A DNA stretch of 20,256 nt from Cytophagales bacterium (GTDB lineage: Bacteria > Bacteroidota > Bacteroidia > Cytophagales > ES-bin-26): NCBI GenBank assembly GCA_014379925.1, contig JACMKY010000295.1, positions 1 through 20,256 of the forward strand, read 5' to 3'. A program made the position numbers and the translations under genes. The notes beneath the pieces were generated by a model, which saw only the letters and a list, made by a program, of their open reading frames with translations, was not told the origin of the DNA and ran no database searches. Shown here piece after piece: positions 8,260-14,699 of the stretch; within the stretch, counting starts at the first letter, position 1; every line of letters starts with the position of its first letter.

Positions 8260-9297
8260 ATGGAGTTTACCGTAGCGGACATTGCCCGTCGGCTGGGCGG
8301 AGAAGTCAGGGGCGAAGGTTCGTTGCGGGTGCGGCAACTGGCCAAGATTGAAGAAGCCCGCGAAGGTTCCCTTTCCTTTTTGTCTAACCCCAAGTACGAA
8401 CCCGCCCTTTACACCACCCAAGCCTCGGCCGTACTGGTCGGTCGGAACTTCGAGCCCACCCAGGAAGTGAGAACCACCCTGATTGCCGTCGAAGACCCCT
8501 ACCTGGCTTTTACCCAACTGCTGGAGGAGTACATGGCCGGGACCGGGGGCAAAACCGGCGTTGAGCAACCTTCCTTTCTCGCCGAAGGCGCGACCGTCGG
8601 CGAACACGTTTACCGGGGCGCCTTCTCCTACGTGGGTCAACACTGCCGCATTGGCAACTACGTCGAGATTCATCCGCACGCCTACCTGGGCGACCACGTC
8701 CGCATCGGCGACCATACCGTCATCCACGCGGGCGCCCGCATCGGTCACCACACCCACGTCGGCCGCCACTGCGTAATCCAGATGGGGGCCGTGCTGGGCA
8801 GCGACGGCTTCGGATTCGCCCCGCAGCCGGACGGAACCTACCGACCCATTCCCCAGGTCGGCAACGTGGTCCTGGAAGACTACGTGCACGTCGGGGCCAA
8901 CACCACGGTCGACCGCGCCACCCTGGGTTCCACCATCCTCCGGAGCGGGGTCAAACTGGACAACCTCATCCAGATCGCCCACAACGTCGAAGTCGGCCGG
9001 AACACGGTCGTCGCCGCCCAGTCGGGCGTATCGGGTTCCACGAAGGTGGGGGAAAACTGCGTACTGGCGGGACAAGTCGGCCTGGTCGGCCACATTACCC
9101 TGGCCGACCGCACCCAGGTCGGGGCCCAGTCGGGGGTCGGCAAGTCGGTCAAGCAACCCGGAACCCTGCTGGGGGGTTCGCCCGCTTTCAACTACAAGGA
9201 TAACCTCCGTTCGCTGGCCGTTTTCCGGAAACTGCCCGACCTGGAAAAACGCGTGACGGATTTGGAAGAAAAAACAATAAATTTGCCCGGTAACTAG
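8260..9297 (+). CDS. lpxD: UDP-3-O-acylglucosamine N-acyltransferase LpxD
   Basis: This is a 345-aa cytoplasmic acyltransferase that adds the N-linked hydroxyacyl chain from acyl-ACP to UDP-3-O-acyl-glucosamine, the third step of lipid A synthesis. It starts at ATG 8260 (MEFTVADIARRLGG). The N-terminal uridine-binding domain (1-100, with LAKIEEAREGSLSFLSNPKY) is followed by a left-handed beta-helix of hexapeptide repeats (about 105-310). The catalytic His is in IQIAHNVEVG (H241). SDGFGFAPQPDG is a conserved LpxD segment. A C-terminal helix (LRSLAVFRKLPDLEKRVTDL) completes the family layout. Length and domains are normal. It is second in the HD-lpxD-lpxC/fabZ-lpxA-ABC run and is followed by a 150-base structured spacer. 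Confidence 0.96.
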   Translation: MEFTVADIARRLGGEVRGEGSLRVRQLAKIEEAREGSLSFLSNPKYEPALYTTQASAVLVGRNFEPTQEVRTTLIAVEDPYLAFTQLLEEYMAGTGGKTGVEQPSFLAEGATVGEHVYRGAFSYVGQHCRIGNYVEIHPHAYLGDHVRIGDHTVIHAGARIGHHTHVGRHCVIQMGAVLGSDGFGFAPQPDGTYRPIPQVGNVVLEDYVHVGANTTVDRATLGSTILRSGVKLDNLIQIAHNVEVGRNTVVAAQSGVSGSTKVGENCVLAGQVGLVGHITLADRTQVGAQSGVGKSVKQPGTLLGGSPAFNYKDNLRSLAVFRKLPDLEKRVTDLEEKTINLPGN

Positions 9298-9310
9298 CCA
9301 ATAAACGTCA

Positions 9311-9441
9311 ACCGTTAGGGATTAGCCGTTGGCGCAAGAAAGGAAATGCCTGGTAGTCAGGCACTCCGCGTAACAAGGTACCTTGCGTACCATTTTGCCC
9401 CTAATGGCTGACCACCAACGGCTGCTTCCCAACCGCTAACC
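9311..9441. repeat. Complex inverted repeat between lpxD and lpxC
   Basis: The 150-base spacer holds three structures. AGCCGTTGG (9324-9332) pairs perfectly with CCAACGGCT (9415-9423), closing a large loop. Inside it are a small hairpin TGCCTG/CAGGCA (9347-9352 with 9358-9363) and a perfect 12-base palindrome CAAGGTACCTTG (9374-9385). Flanking words such as CCGTTAGGG and CCGCTAACC are further degenerate matches of the outer arms. There is no T-tract or obvious promoter. It lies inside a co-directional operon-like run, so it would be transcribed. Confidence 0.65.
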
Positions 9442-9447
9442 GACTGG

Positions 9448-10842
9448 ATGAATACCAAACAGCACACCATCAAGAAGGCAGTGACGGTATCGGGCGTCGG
9501 CCTGCATACCGGCGTTCACACCCACCTTACGTTCGTTCCCGCCAAACCCAACCACGGAATCAAGTTCCAGCGGACCGACCTGGCGGGGCAGCCCACCGTG
9601 GAGGCCGACGTGGACAACGTCGTGGACTTGTCGAGGGGAACCACCCTGGAACAACACGGCGCGCGCATCAACACGGTGGAACACACGCTGGCCGCCCTGG
9701 TGGGTCTGCAAATCGACAACGTGCTGGTTCAGCTCGACGGACCCGAGCCGCCGATCATGGACGGCAGCGCCATCCAGTTTATTGAACCCCTGGAAGAGGT
9801 GGGCACCGAGGAACAAAACGCGTTGCGCAACTTCTTCGAGGTGACCGAAAGCATCCACTACCGCGACAAGGAAAGGGACGTGGAAATGGCTGCCCTGCCG
9901 CTCAACGACTACCGCCTGACGGTGATGGTTGATTACAACTCCCCCACGCTGGGCAGCCAGCACGCCTCGCTCAACGACATCCGGCTGTTTACCAAGGAAA
10001 TCGCCTCCTGCCGTACCTTCTGCTTCCTGCACGAGCTGGAAATGCTCTACAAACAGAACCTCATCCGGGGCGGCGACCTCAACAACGCCATCGTGGTGGT
10101 GGACCGGGTCATCGAAGACGACGAACTGGATCACCTGGCCAGCCTCTTCAACAAGCCCAAAGTGGAGGTGAGAAAGGAGGGCATTCTCAACAACGTGGAG
10201 CTGCGTTACAAGAACGAGCCGGCCCGTCACAAGCTCCTCGACCTGGTGGGTGACCTGGCGTTGGTGGGCCGCCCCCTGAAAGCGCAGATCCTGGCGGCCC
10301 GTCCCGGACACGCCGCCAACGTGGGATTCGCCAAGAAAATCAAGAAAATGATGGCGCAGGCCTCCCGCGACCACACCCCCCACTACGACCCCCGGCTGCC
10401 CGTCCTGATGGACGTCAACCAGATCGCCACCATCCTGCCGCACCGCTACCCGTTTCTGCTGCTGGACCGCATTTTTCACCTCGACGAAAGCACCGTGTCG
10501 GGCGTGAAGAACGTGACGATGAACGAGCCCTTCTTCCAGGGGCACTTTCCGGGCAATCCGGTGATGCCGGGCGTACTGCAGGTGGAGGCCATGGCGCAGA
10601 CGGGCGCGGTATTGCTGCTCAACACCGTACCCGACCCCCAGAACTACTGGGTCTACTTCATCGGCATCGAGAACTGCCGCTTCCGCAAGCCCGTGACGCC
10701 CGGCGATACCCTGGTCTTCAAGTGTGCGTTGCTGGCCCCCATCCGACGGGGAATCGGCAAGATGCAGGGACAGGCCTTCGTGGCCGGTAATTTGGTCTGC
10801 GAAGCAGTGATATCGGCCAGCATCGTAAAGAAACCGCAATGA
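9448..10842 (+). CDS. lpxC/fabZ: Bifunctional LpxC deacetylase / FabZ dehydratase fusion
   Basis: This is a 464-aa fusion typical of Bacteroidota. Residues 1 to about 305 are LpxC, the zinc-dependent UDP-3-O-acyl-N-acetylglucosamine deacetylase that commits carbon to lipid A. Zinc ligands are H79 (NTVEHTLAAL), H261 and D265 (RHKLLDLVGD), and a catalytic His lies at H288 (RPGHAANV). Residues about 315-464 are FabZ, the beta-hydroxyacyl-ACP dehydratase of fatty-acid synthesis, with catalytic H332 (LPHRYPFLLLDR) and E380 (PGVLQVEAMAQ). Joining the two enzymes, which compete for hydroxyacyl-ACP in other Gram-negatives, links lipid A and phospholipid supply. It starts at ATG 9448 (MNTKQHTIKKAVTVSG). 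The stop overlaps the lpxA start as ATGA (10839-10842), indicating translational coupling. Confidence 0.97.
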   Translation: MNTKQHTIKKAVTVSGVGLHTGVHTHLTFVPAKPNHGIKFQRTDLAGQPTVEADVDNVVDLSRGTTLEQHGARINTVEHTLAALVGLQIDNVLVQLDGPEPPIMDGSAIQFIEPLEEVGTEEQNALRNFFEVTESIHYRDKERDVEMAALPLNDYRLTVMVDYNSPTLGSQHASLNDIRLFTKEIASCRTFCFLHELEMLYKQNLIRGGDLNNAIVVVDRVIEDDELDHLASLFNKPKVEVRKEGILNNVELRYKNEPARHKLLDLVGDLALVGRPLKAQILAARPGHAANVGFAKKIKKMMAQASRDHTPHYDPRLPVLMDVNQIATILPHRYPFLLLDRIFHLDESTVSGVKNVTMNEPFFQGHFPGNPVMPGVLQVEAMAQTGAVLLLNTVPDPQNYWVYFIGIENCRFRKPVTPGDTLVFKCALLAPIRRGIGKMQGQAFVAGNLVCEAVISASIVKKPQ

Positions 10843-11621
10843 ACCAACCTTTGGCCTACATCCATCCCCAGGCGAAACTGGCGCAAAACGTGGTGGTGGA
10901 ACCCTTCACAACCATCCACAAAAACGTAGAAATCGGGGAAGGAACGTGGATTGGCTCGAACGTTACCGTCATGGAAGGGGCCCGGATCGGCAAGAATTGC
11001 CAGGTGTTTCCCGGCGCCGTCATTTCAGCGCCCCCGCAGGACCTCAAATACCGCGGGGAAGCCACCACCGTAACCGTTGGCGACAACACCGTCATCCGCG
11101 AGTGCGTAACCCTTAACCGGGGTACCGCCCTCGACAAGCACACGACCACCATCGGGCACGACTGCCTGTTGATGGCGTACGTCCACGTTGCCCACGATTG
11201 CGTGATCGGCAACCACGTGATCATCGCCAACGCCGTGCAGCTTGCCGGGCACATCGAGATTCAGGATTACGCGTTCATCGGGGGTACCTCCGCGGTTCAC
11301 CAATTCGTGAAGATCGGGGCGCACGCGATTATTTCGGGCGGTTCACTGGTCAGAAAAGACGTTCCGCCGTTTACCAAGGCCATCCGGGAACCGTTGTCCT
11401 ACGGGGGCATCAACTCCATTGGCCTCCGCCGCCGGGGGTTTCCCAACGAGAAAATCAACGAAATCCAGGAAATCTACCGCCACATTTACCTGCGGGGCCT
11501 CAACAATGCCGAAGCACTCGACTTGATCGAACTGGAAATGCCGCCTTCCCGGGAACGGGACGAAGTGCTGAATTTCATCCGCAATTCCGAAAGAGGCATC
11601 ATGAAAGGATATGGTCAATGA
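10839..11621 (+). CDS. lpxA: Acyl-ACP--UDP-N-acetylglucosamine O-acyltransferase LpxA
   Basis: This is a 260-aa enzyme that transfers a 3-hydroxyacyl chain from ACP to the 3-OH of UDP-GlcNAc, the first step of lipid A synthesis. It starts at ATG 10839, which overlaps the lpxC/fabZ stop by four bases. A left-handed beta-helix of hexapeptide repeats fills about residues 1-185. The catalytic His is in YVHVAHDCVIGN (H119, equivalent to E. coli H125). The segments SAPPQDLKYRGE and IRECVTLNRGT are classic LpxA motifs. A helical C-terminal domain follows (EKINEIQEIYRHIYLRGLNN). Length is normal. The stop at 11619-11621 sits inside a palindrome that also covers the start of the next gene. Confidence 0.97.
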   Translation: MNQPLAYIHPQAKLAQNVVVEPFTTIHKNVEIGEGTWIGSNVTVMEGARIGKNCQVFPGAVISAPPQDLKYRGEATTVTVGDNTVIRECVTLNRGTALDKHTTTIGHDCLLMAYVHVAHDCVIGNHVIIANAVQLAGHIEIQDYAFIGGTSAVHQFVKIGAHAIISGGSLVRKDVPPFTKAIREPLSYGGINSIGLRRRGFPNEKINEIQEIYRHIYLRGLNNAEALDLIELEMPPSRERDEVLNFIRNSERGIMKGYGQ

Positions 11622-11649
11622 CCATTGAACACTGAACATTGGTCATTGA
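11615..11649. repeat. Palindrome spanning the lpxA stop and the ABC gene start
   Basis: TCAATGACCA (11615-11624) pairs perfectly with TGGTCATTGA (11640-11649) over a 15-base loop that itself contains related words (ATTGAACACTGAACAT). The left arm contains the lpxA TGA (11619-11621). The right arm begins within the TTG start of the ABC ATPase gene (11639-11641). In mRNA this would fold over the ABC start and could lower or couple its translation. The short-word make-up resembles that of the other lipid A spacers. Confidence 0.75.
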
Positions 11650-12265
11650 AGCAACGGATTTGGGTCGCCGGTTCAACCGGCAGTGGGTGTTTCGTCGCCT
11701 TTCCTTCCGGCTCGAGGCGGATAGCAGCTACGTGTTCACCGGTCCCAACGGCAGCGGCAAGTCTACGTTGCTGCAAATCCTGGCGGGTACCCTGCCCGCC
11801 ACCGAAGGCAGGGTTGCTTACCGGCACGGAGGGAAAACAATCGAGCCGGAAGATTTTTACCGCCACCTGGTGATTGCGGCTCCCTACCTGGAGTTGGTGG
11901 AAGAACTGACGCTGGCGGAATCCTTTCACTTTCATACCCGCTTCAAACGGCTGCGGGACGGACTAACGGTACGGGGTTGCGCGGAACGCCTGGGCTTGGC
12001 CGGGGCCTTGAACAAACCGGTGAAGCATTTTTCCTCGGGAATGAAACAGCGGCTCAAGCTGGGCTTGGCTTTCTTTTCCGACACGCCCGTGCTGATGCTG
12101 GACGAACCCACCACCAACCTGGATGCGCAAGGGGCGGCCTGGTACCGGGAGCACGTGCCGGAATACAGTCGCCACCGCCTGCTGATTCTCTGTTCCAACC
12201 AACCCCAGGAATACGCCTTCTGCGGCAACGTGCTGGATCTGGGCACCGCCAGCAATGGATCGTAA
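11639..12265 (+). CDS. ABC transporter ATP-binding protein
   Basis: This is a 208-aa stand-alone ATPase subunit. It has Walker A GPNGSGKST (35-43), the signature motif FSSGMKQRLKL (131-141), Walker B VLMLDEPTTNLD (151-162) and a late His/Ser switch region in LLILCSNQPQEYAF. The usual H-loop His is replaced by a Ser-Asn pair, which I note with caution. The start is TTG 11639 (MVIEATDLGRRFN), because no ATG fits and this is where relatives begin. A gene of this short type commonly follows lpxA in Bacteroidota. No membrane partner is adjacent, so the transported substrate is unknown. It is the last gene of the run, 115 bases before the strong terminator at 12381-12441. Confidence 0.85.
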   Translation: MVIEATDLGRRFNRQWVFRRLSFRLEADSSYVFTGPNGSGKSTLLQILAGTLPATEGRVAYRHGGKTIEPEDFYRHLVIAAPYLELVEELTLAESFHFHTRFKRLRDGLTVRGCAERLGLAGALNKPVKHFSSGMKQRLKLGLAFFSDTPVLMLDEPTTNLDAQGAAWYREHVPEYSRHRLLILCSNQPQEYAFCGNVLDLGTASNGS

Positions 12266-12634
12266 GCAGTTGGCAGAGAGGAAAAAGCCGAAAGTACCCT
12301 CCGTACTTGAGTTTAGCCACGGTTTCATCCGAAAATAGGCCGGAAATCTTTCTCCTTCCCTGTTTACGATTCCCGGTTTTCCGGTACTTACCGCGTGTGG
12401 AAACAGTTGATTCCACGCGCGGTAAGTACCGGATTTTTTTTCGGATTTTTTCAATGGATACGTTCGTCACCAACCTGGTTTTGTCCGCAATACGGGTTCA
12501 CTCCGATGGTTGGAAAGGCGAACGGGTGAGCCTACTTGATCAAGATACGCCTACCCTGATGGCTCAATGAGGGACGTGTAGGCCCCGACACGAATGACGG
12601 GGCAATTCGATTAATCAGTAACCGTACTATTTTT
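12266..12634. other. Spacer holding the lipid A run terminator and the upstream region of the accessory block
   Basis: No gene is supported. A possible 38-codon ORF (ATG 12454 region) lies after the terminator and shows no recognisable feature. The spacer contains a small hairpin AAGTAC/GTACTT (12292-12297 with 12303-12308), the strong terminator listed separately, and a 6-bp hairpin GCCCCG/CGGGGC (12582-12587 with 12598-12603) about 30 bases before the next start codon. The promoter of the 90-aa gene must lie between 12442 and 12634. I could not assign boxes confidently. Confidence 0.6.
12381..12441 (+). terminator. Strong intrinsic terminator after the lipid A gene run
   Basis: A 22-bp stem (12381-12402 with 12411-12432, starting CCGGTACTTACC and ending GGTAAGTACCGG) has only one G-T wobble and an 8-base loop, and is followed directly by a run of eight T residues. 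This is a textbook rho-independent terminator for + strand transcription. It separates the lipid A run from the accessory block that starts at 12635. Confidence 0.92.
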
Positions 12635-12907
12635 ATGTCTAGCTCCAATGCAAGGACTCAAGAGAGAGAATTGACTTTCGAGGAAGTCGACGCACAAATC
12701 CAGAACGCCGATCTGTCGGAATTCGAAAACCAGGACGACGCCAACGCCCAGTCCCTGGACCTCGCTGCCCAACTCAAAAAGGTGTGTTCGGTGTACAAAG
12801 TAGTGAAACCCATCCTGTCGTTGGTCGGGAACGCGCCGTTTCTGCCCAGCTCATGGAAGAGCGCCGTTAAAACGTTCAACAGCGTGATGAGCACCATTTG
12901 CGTGTAA
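12635..12907 (+). CDS. Small protein, acidic N-half and amphipathic C-half, function unknown
   Basis: This is a 90-aa protein that I do not recognise. Residues 1-45 are strongly acidic and hydrophilic (RELTFEEVDAQIQNADLSEF, then ENQDDAN). Residues about 48-90 switch to a lysine-containing hydrophobic or amphipathic stretch (LKKVCSVYKVVKPILSLVG, then SSWKSAVKTFNSVMSTICV) with two cysteines. No signal peptide is visible. The charge-split layout resembles a masked membrane-active or leader-core peptide, but that is inference. It is the first gene of the accessory block. Its stop is followed by a 12-bp hairpin (12920-12954), and the astacin-like protease gene begins 361 bases later in the same direction. 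It could be a substrate, inhibitor or effector of the downstream proteases. Confidence 0.7.
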   Translation: MSSSNARTQERELTFEEVDAQIQNADLSEFENQDDANAQSLDLAAQLKKVCSVYKVVKPILSLVGNAPFLPSSWKSAVKTFNSVMSTICV

Positions 12908-13268
12908 TGAACCCCGCAACGCAGCCGTGGCCAGTACGAATCGCTACGGCTGCGCCCGGGATAAAACCGTTCGGCCATCCCTGACTTACCGGACCGCCCG
13001 GGCAAGGCCTGGTTCCCTTCGATCGCTGGTCGAAAATGGATTCCTTCCGGCGGAAAGGCATCAGAACCCCAAGGCGGTTTTCGGCTTCCCGACTTCCCGC
13101 TTTAAGCCAAACCCCGGCACCCGACCGTTGGCCATCCGCCACGGGTTGGCCCGGAAAATACTAAAAAATCGGTATTGGAGCAATGCAGTGGCTTGGCTAG
13201 GTTTACACCTGGTCGATGAATGCATTCCGCAACCAAATTCCATTCAACCCCATCAACCACCTTGTTTT
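12908..13268. other. Spacer before the astacin-like protease gene
   Basis: A hairpin with arms 12920-12931 and 12943-12954 (CGCAGCCGT with ACGGCTGCG, extended by three pairs with one mismatch) lies just after the 90-aa gene. It has no T-tract and may be a weak terminator or an mRNA stabiliser. The + strand frame of the protease is open through most of this spacer, but the translation is Arg/Pro-rich and unlike the domain that follows, so I do not extend the gene. No other gene is seen. Confidence 0.55.
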
Positions 13269-14111
13269 ATGGCTGCACCCGATTCAAACCTGGACCTGCC
13301 GGCGGCAATGTTCCGCTCCGGGCAAAACGCCCAGGAAACCACTTTGCTGATGGACCGGCTGAAGAACCACATCGGCCTGGTCAATGTGCAAGCGTCCTTT
13401 ACGGAAGTCGACGGACTGGCTCTCTTTGAGGGCGACATTGTATTGGGCACGTCCGACGAAGTCCGAAGCGCTGGTACCGCGGGCAGAAGCATCGGTATTT
13501 CAGGCCCGGGGTACCGCTGGCCGAAAGGCAAGGTAGCCTACCTCACCCAGGAAGCCCTGCGGCCGCTTGTCGAGGGTGCCGTTGCCCACTGGCAGCAACG
13601 CACCCCCTTCAAGTTTGTCAAGCGTACCAATCAGAAAGACTACCTTTCTTTTGAGGACCGTGGCGGCTGCTGGTCACGGGTCGGCCGGCAAGGTGGCCCG
13701 CAAGTGATTTCCCTGGGACCCGGCTGCGGCCTCGGGTCGGCCATCCACGAAATCGGTCACGCGCTGGGGCTGTGGCACGAGCAGAGCCGGGACGACCGGG
13801 ATGCCCACATTGAGATCGTCTGGGAAAACATCCACGCGCAGTTCCGACACAACTTCGACAAACACGTGCTGGACGGGGATGACTTGGGCAGCTACGACTA
13901 CGGCTCGATCATGCACTACCCGGCAACGGCTTTCAGCACCAACGGCCAGCCAACCATCCGGGCCAAGGGGGGGCAACCCATCGGACAACGAAACGGCCTG
14001 AGCAAGGGCGACATTGCCGGCATCCGGCTGATGTATCCCGATCTGAAATGGTCCGCCAGTCACGACGCGGTCGATCAGGAGGTGAAGGTGGCTTCCCGAG
14101 GAACCGCCTGA
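13269..14111 (+). CDS. Astacin-family (M12A) zinc metalloprotease with aspartate-switch propeptide
   Basis: This is a 280-aa endopeptidase. The zinc motif is HEIGHALGLWHEQSRDD (ligands H160, H164, H170, base E161), with the astacin Met-turn SIMHYP (M215) and the switch tyrosine Y217. GGCWSRVGRQGG with C134 and C153 matches one of the two usual astacin disulfides; partners for the second are absent. Residues 1-70 look like a propeptide with LFEGDIVLG (F53-E54-G55-D56). This matches the FxGD motif in which Asp blocks the zinc in proastacins. The catalytic domain then begins about GPGYRWPKGKVAYL. ATG 13269 (MAAPDSNLDL) is chosen because it directly precedes the propeptide. No signal peptide is seen, which is unusual for a normally secreted family. 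The next gene starts ten bases after the stop. Confidence 0.88.
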   Translation: MAAPDSNLDLPAAMFRSGQNAQETTLLMDRLKNHIGLVNVQASFTEVDGLALFEGDIVLGTSDEVRSAGTAGRSIGISGPGYRWPKGKVAYLTQEALRPLVEGAVAHWQQRTPFKFVKRTNQKDYLSFEDRGGCWSRVGRQGGPQVISLGPGCGLGSAIHEIGHALGLWHEQSRDDRDAHIEIVWENIHAQFRHNFDKHVLDGDDLGSYDYGSIMHYPATAFSTNGQPTIRAKGGQPIGQRNGLSKGDIAGIRLMYPDLKWSASHDAVDQEVKVASRGTA

Positions 14112-14121
14112 CGCCAGTCTG

Positions 14122-14532
14122 ATGAAAAAAGCGCGCGCGGAGGAGAAGACCGGCCCGACCGTAACGGGCCGGATTATTATTGCTTCCGGCGTTCCGGCCC
14201 TGACCGATGCCACCGCCCACCTCCGGCTGGAAGACATCAGCTACGCCGACCGGGAAGCGGTTCTGCTGGCGGAAACCCTCATTCAAAACGTATGCCACCC
14301 GCCGCTCACGGAGGGCAACCGCCAAGAGGCGGTGACGGTGCTTGCGTTCGAGTTGCGCGTCGATGCCGGCGCGGGAATCATTGACCCCTCGCACGAGTAC
14401 GCCGTGCGGGTTTGGGTGGACTGCAACGGCGATGGCAAAGAAGGCACCGGTGATTTGTACAGCGACCAGCGCTACCGCGTGCTGACCCGGGGCTTTGGTC
14501 GTGCCGTAACCATCGTACTCGACGCTCATTGA
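14122..14532 (+). CDS. YbaY-like beta-barrel domain protein with EF-hand-like loop
   Basis: This is a 136-aa protein. The pattern TVTGRIIIASGVPALTDATA, then HLRLEDISYADREAVLLAE, IDPSHEYAVRVWV and YRVLTRGFGRAVTIVLDA matches the YbaY/YscW-type domain (a small beta-barrel, PF09619-like, usually a lipoprotein). This copy lacks a signal peptide and lipobox. Between the last strands it carries DCNGDGKEGTGD (residues 100-111), with Asp/Asn at positions 1, 3, 5 and 12 and Gly at 6 of an EF-hand or dockerin-like calcium loop. It starts 10 bases after the astacin stop, so the two are almost surely co-transcribed, and it could be a partner, chaperone or inhibitor of the protease. The function is not known. 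Family assignment is by pattern only. Confidence 0.65.
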   Translation: MKKARAEEKTGPTVTGRIIIASGVPALTDATAHLRLEDISYADREAVLLAETLIQNVCHPPLTEGNRQEAVTVLAFELRVDAGAGIIDPSHEYAVRVWVDCNGDGKEGTGDLYSDQRYRVLTRGFGRAVTIVLDAH

Positions 14533-14699
14533 GTGGGCGCAGCAGGGCCACCAATAGCGCACAAAGGCATGGTTGTTGGCTGAAAGCAACCGTGACCCCA
14601 TTTGGCGGTAGCGCTTCCTGATCAGTTGAGTAGGTAGGCCGACGGGCAGATTGCATTTTACAACTTACCACCGCTTAAAGAGAAAACCCCCAATCCGCC

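Noticed and set aside
9295..9306. The 12-base word TAGCCAATAAAC at the end of lpxD also occurs in both units of the 28-bp repeat near 19100
   Set aside because: About ten or more chance 12-base matches are expected within a 20-kb window, so it is not evidence of a shared element.
12454..12570. A possible 38-aa ORF after the lipid A run terminator
   Set aside because: It is too short, shows no recognisable feature and overlaps no conserved element. It is noted only as part of the spacer.
12927..13268. The protease frame stays open 342 bases upstream of the chosen ATG
   Set aside because: The extra translation is Arg/Pro-rich and shows no domain or signal peptide. GC-rich DNA gives long open frames by chance, and ATG 13269 directly precedes the propeptide.
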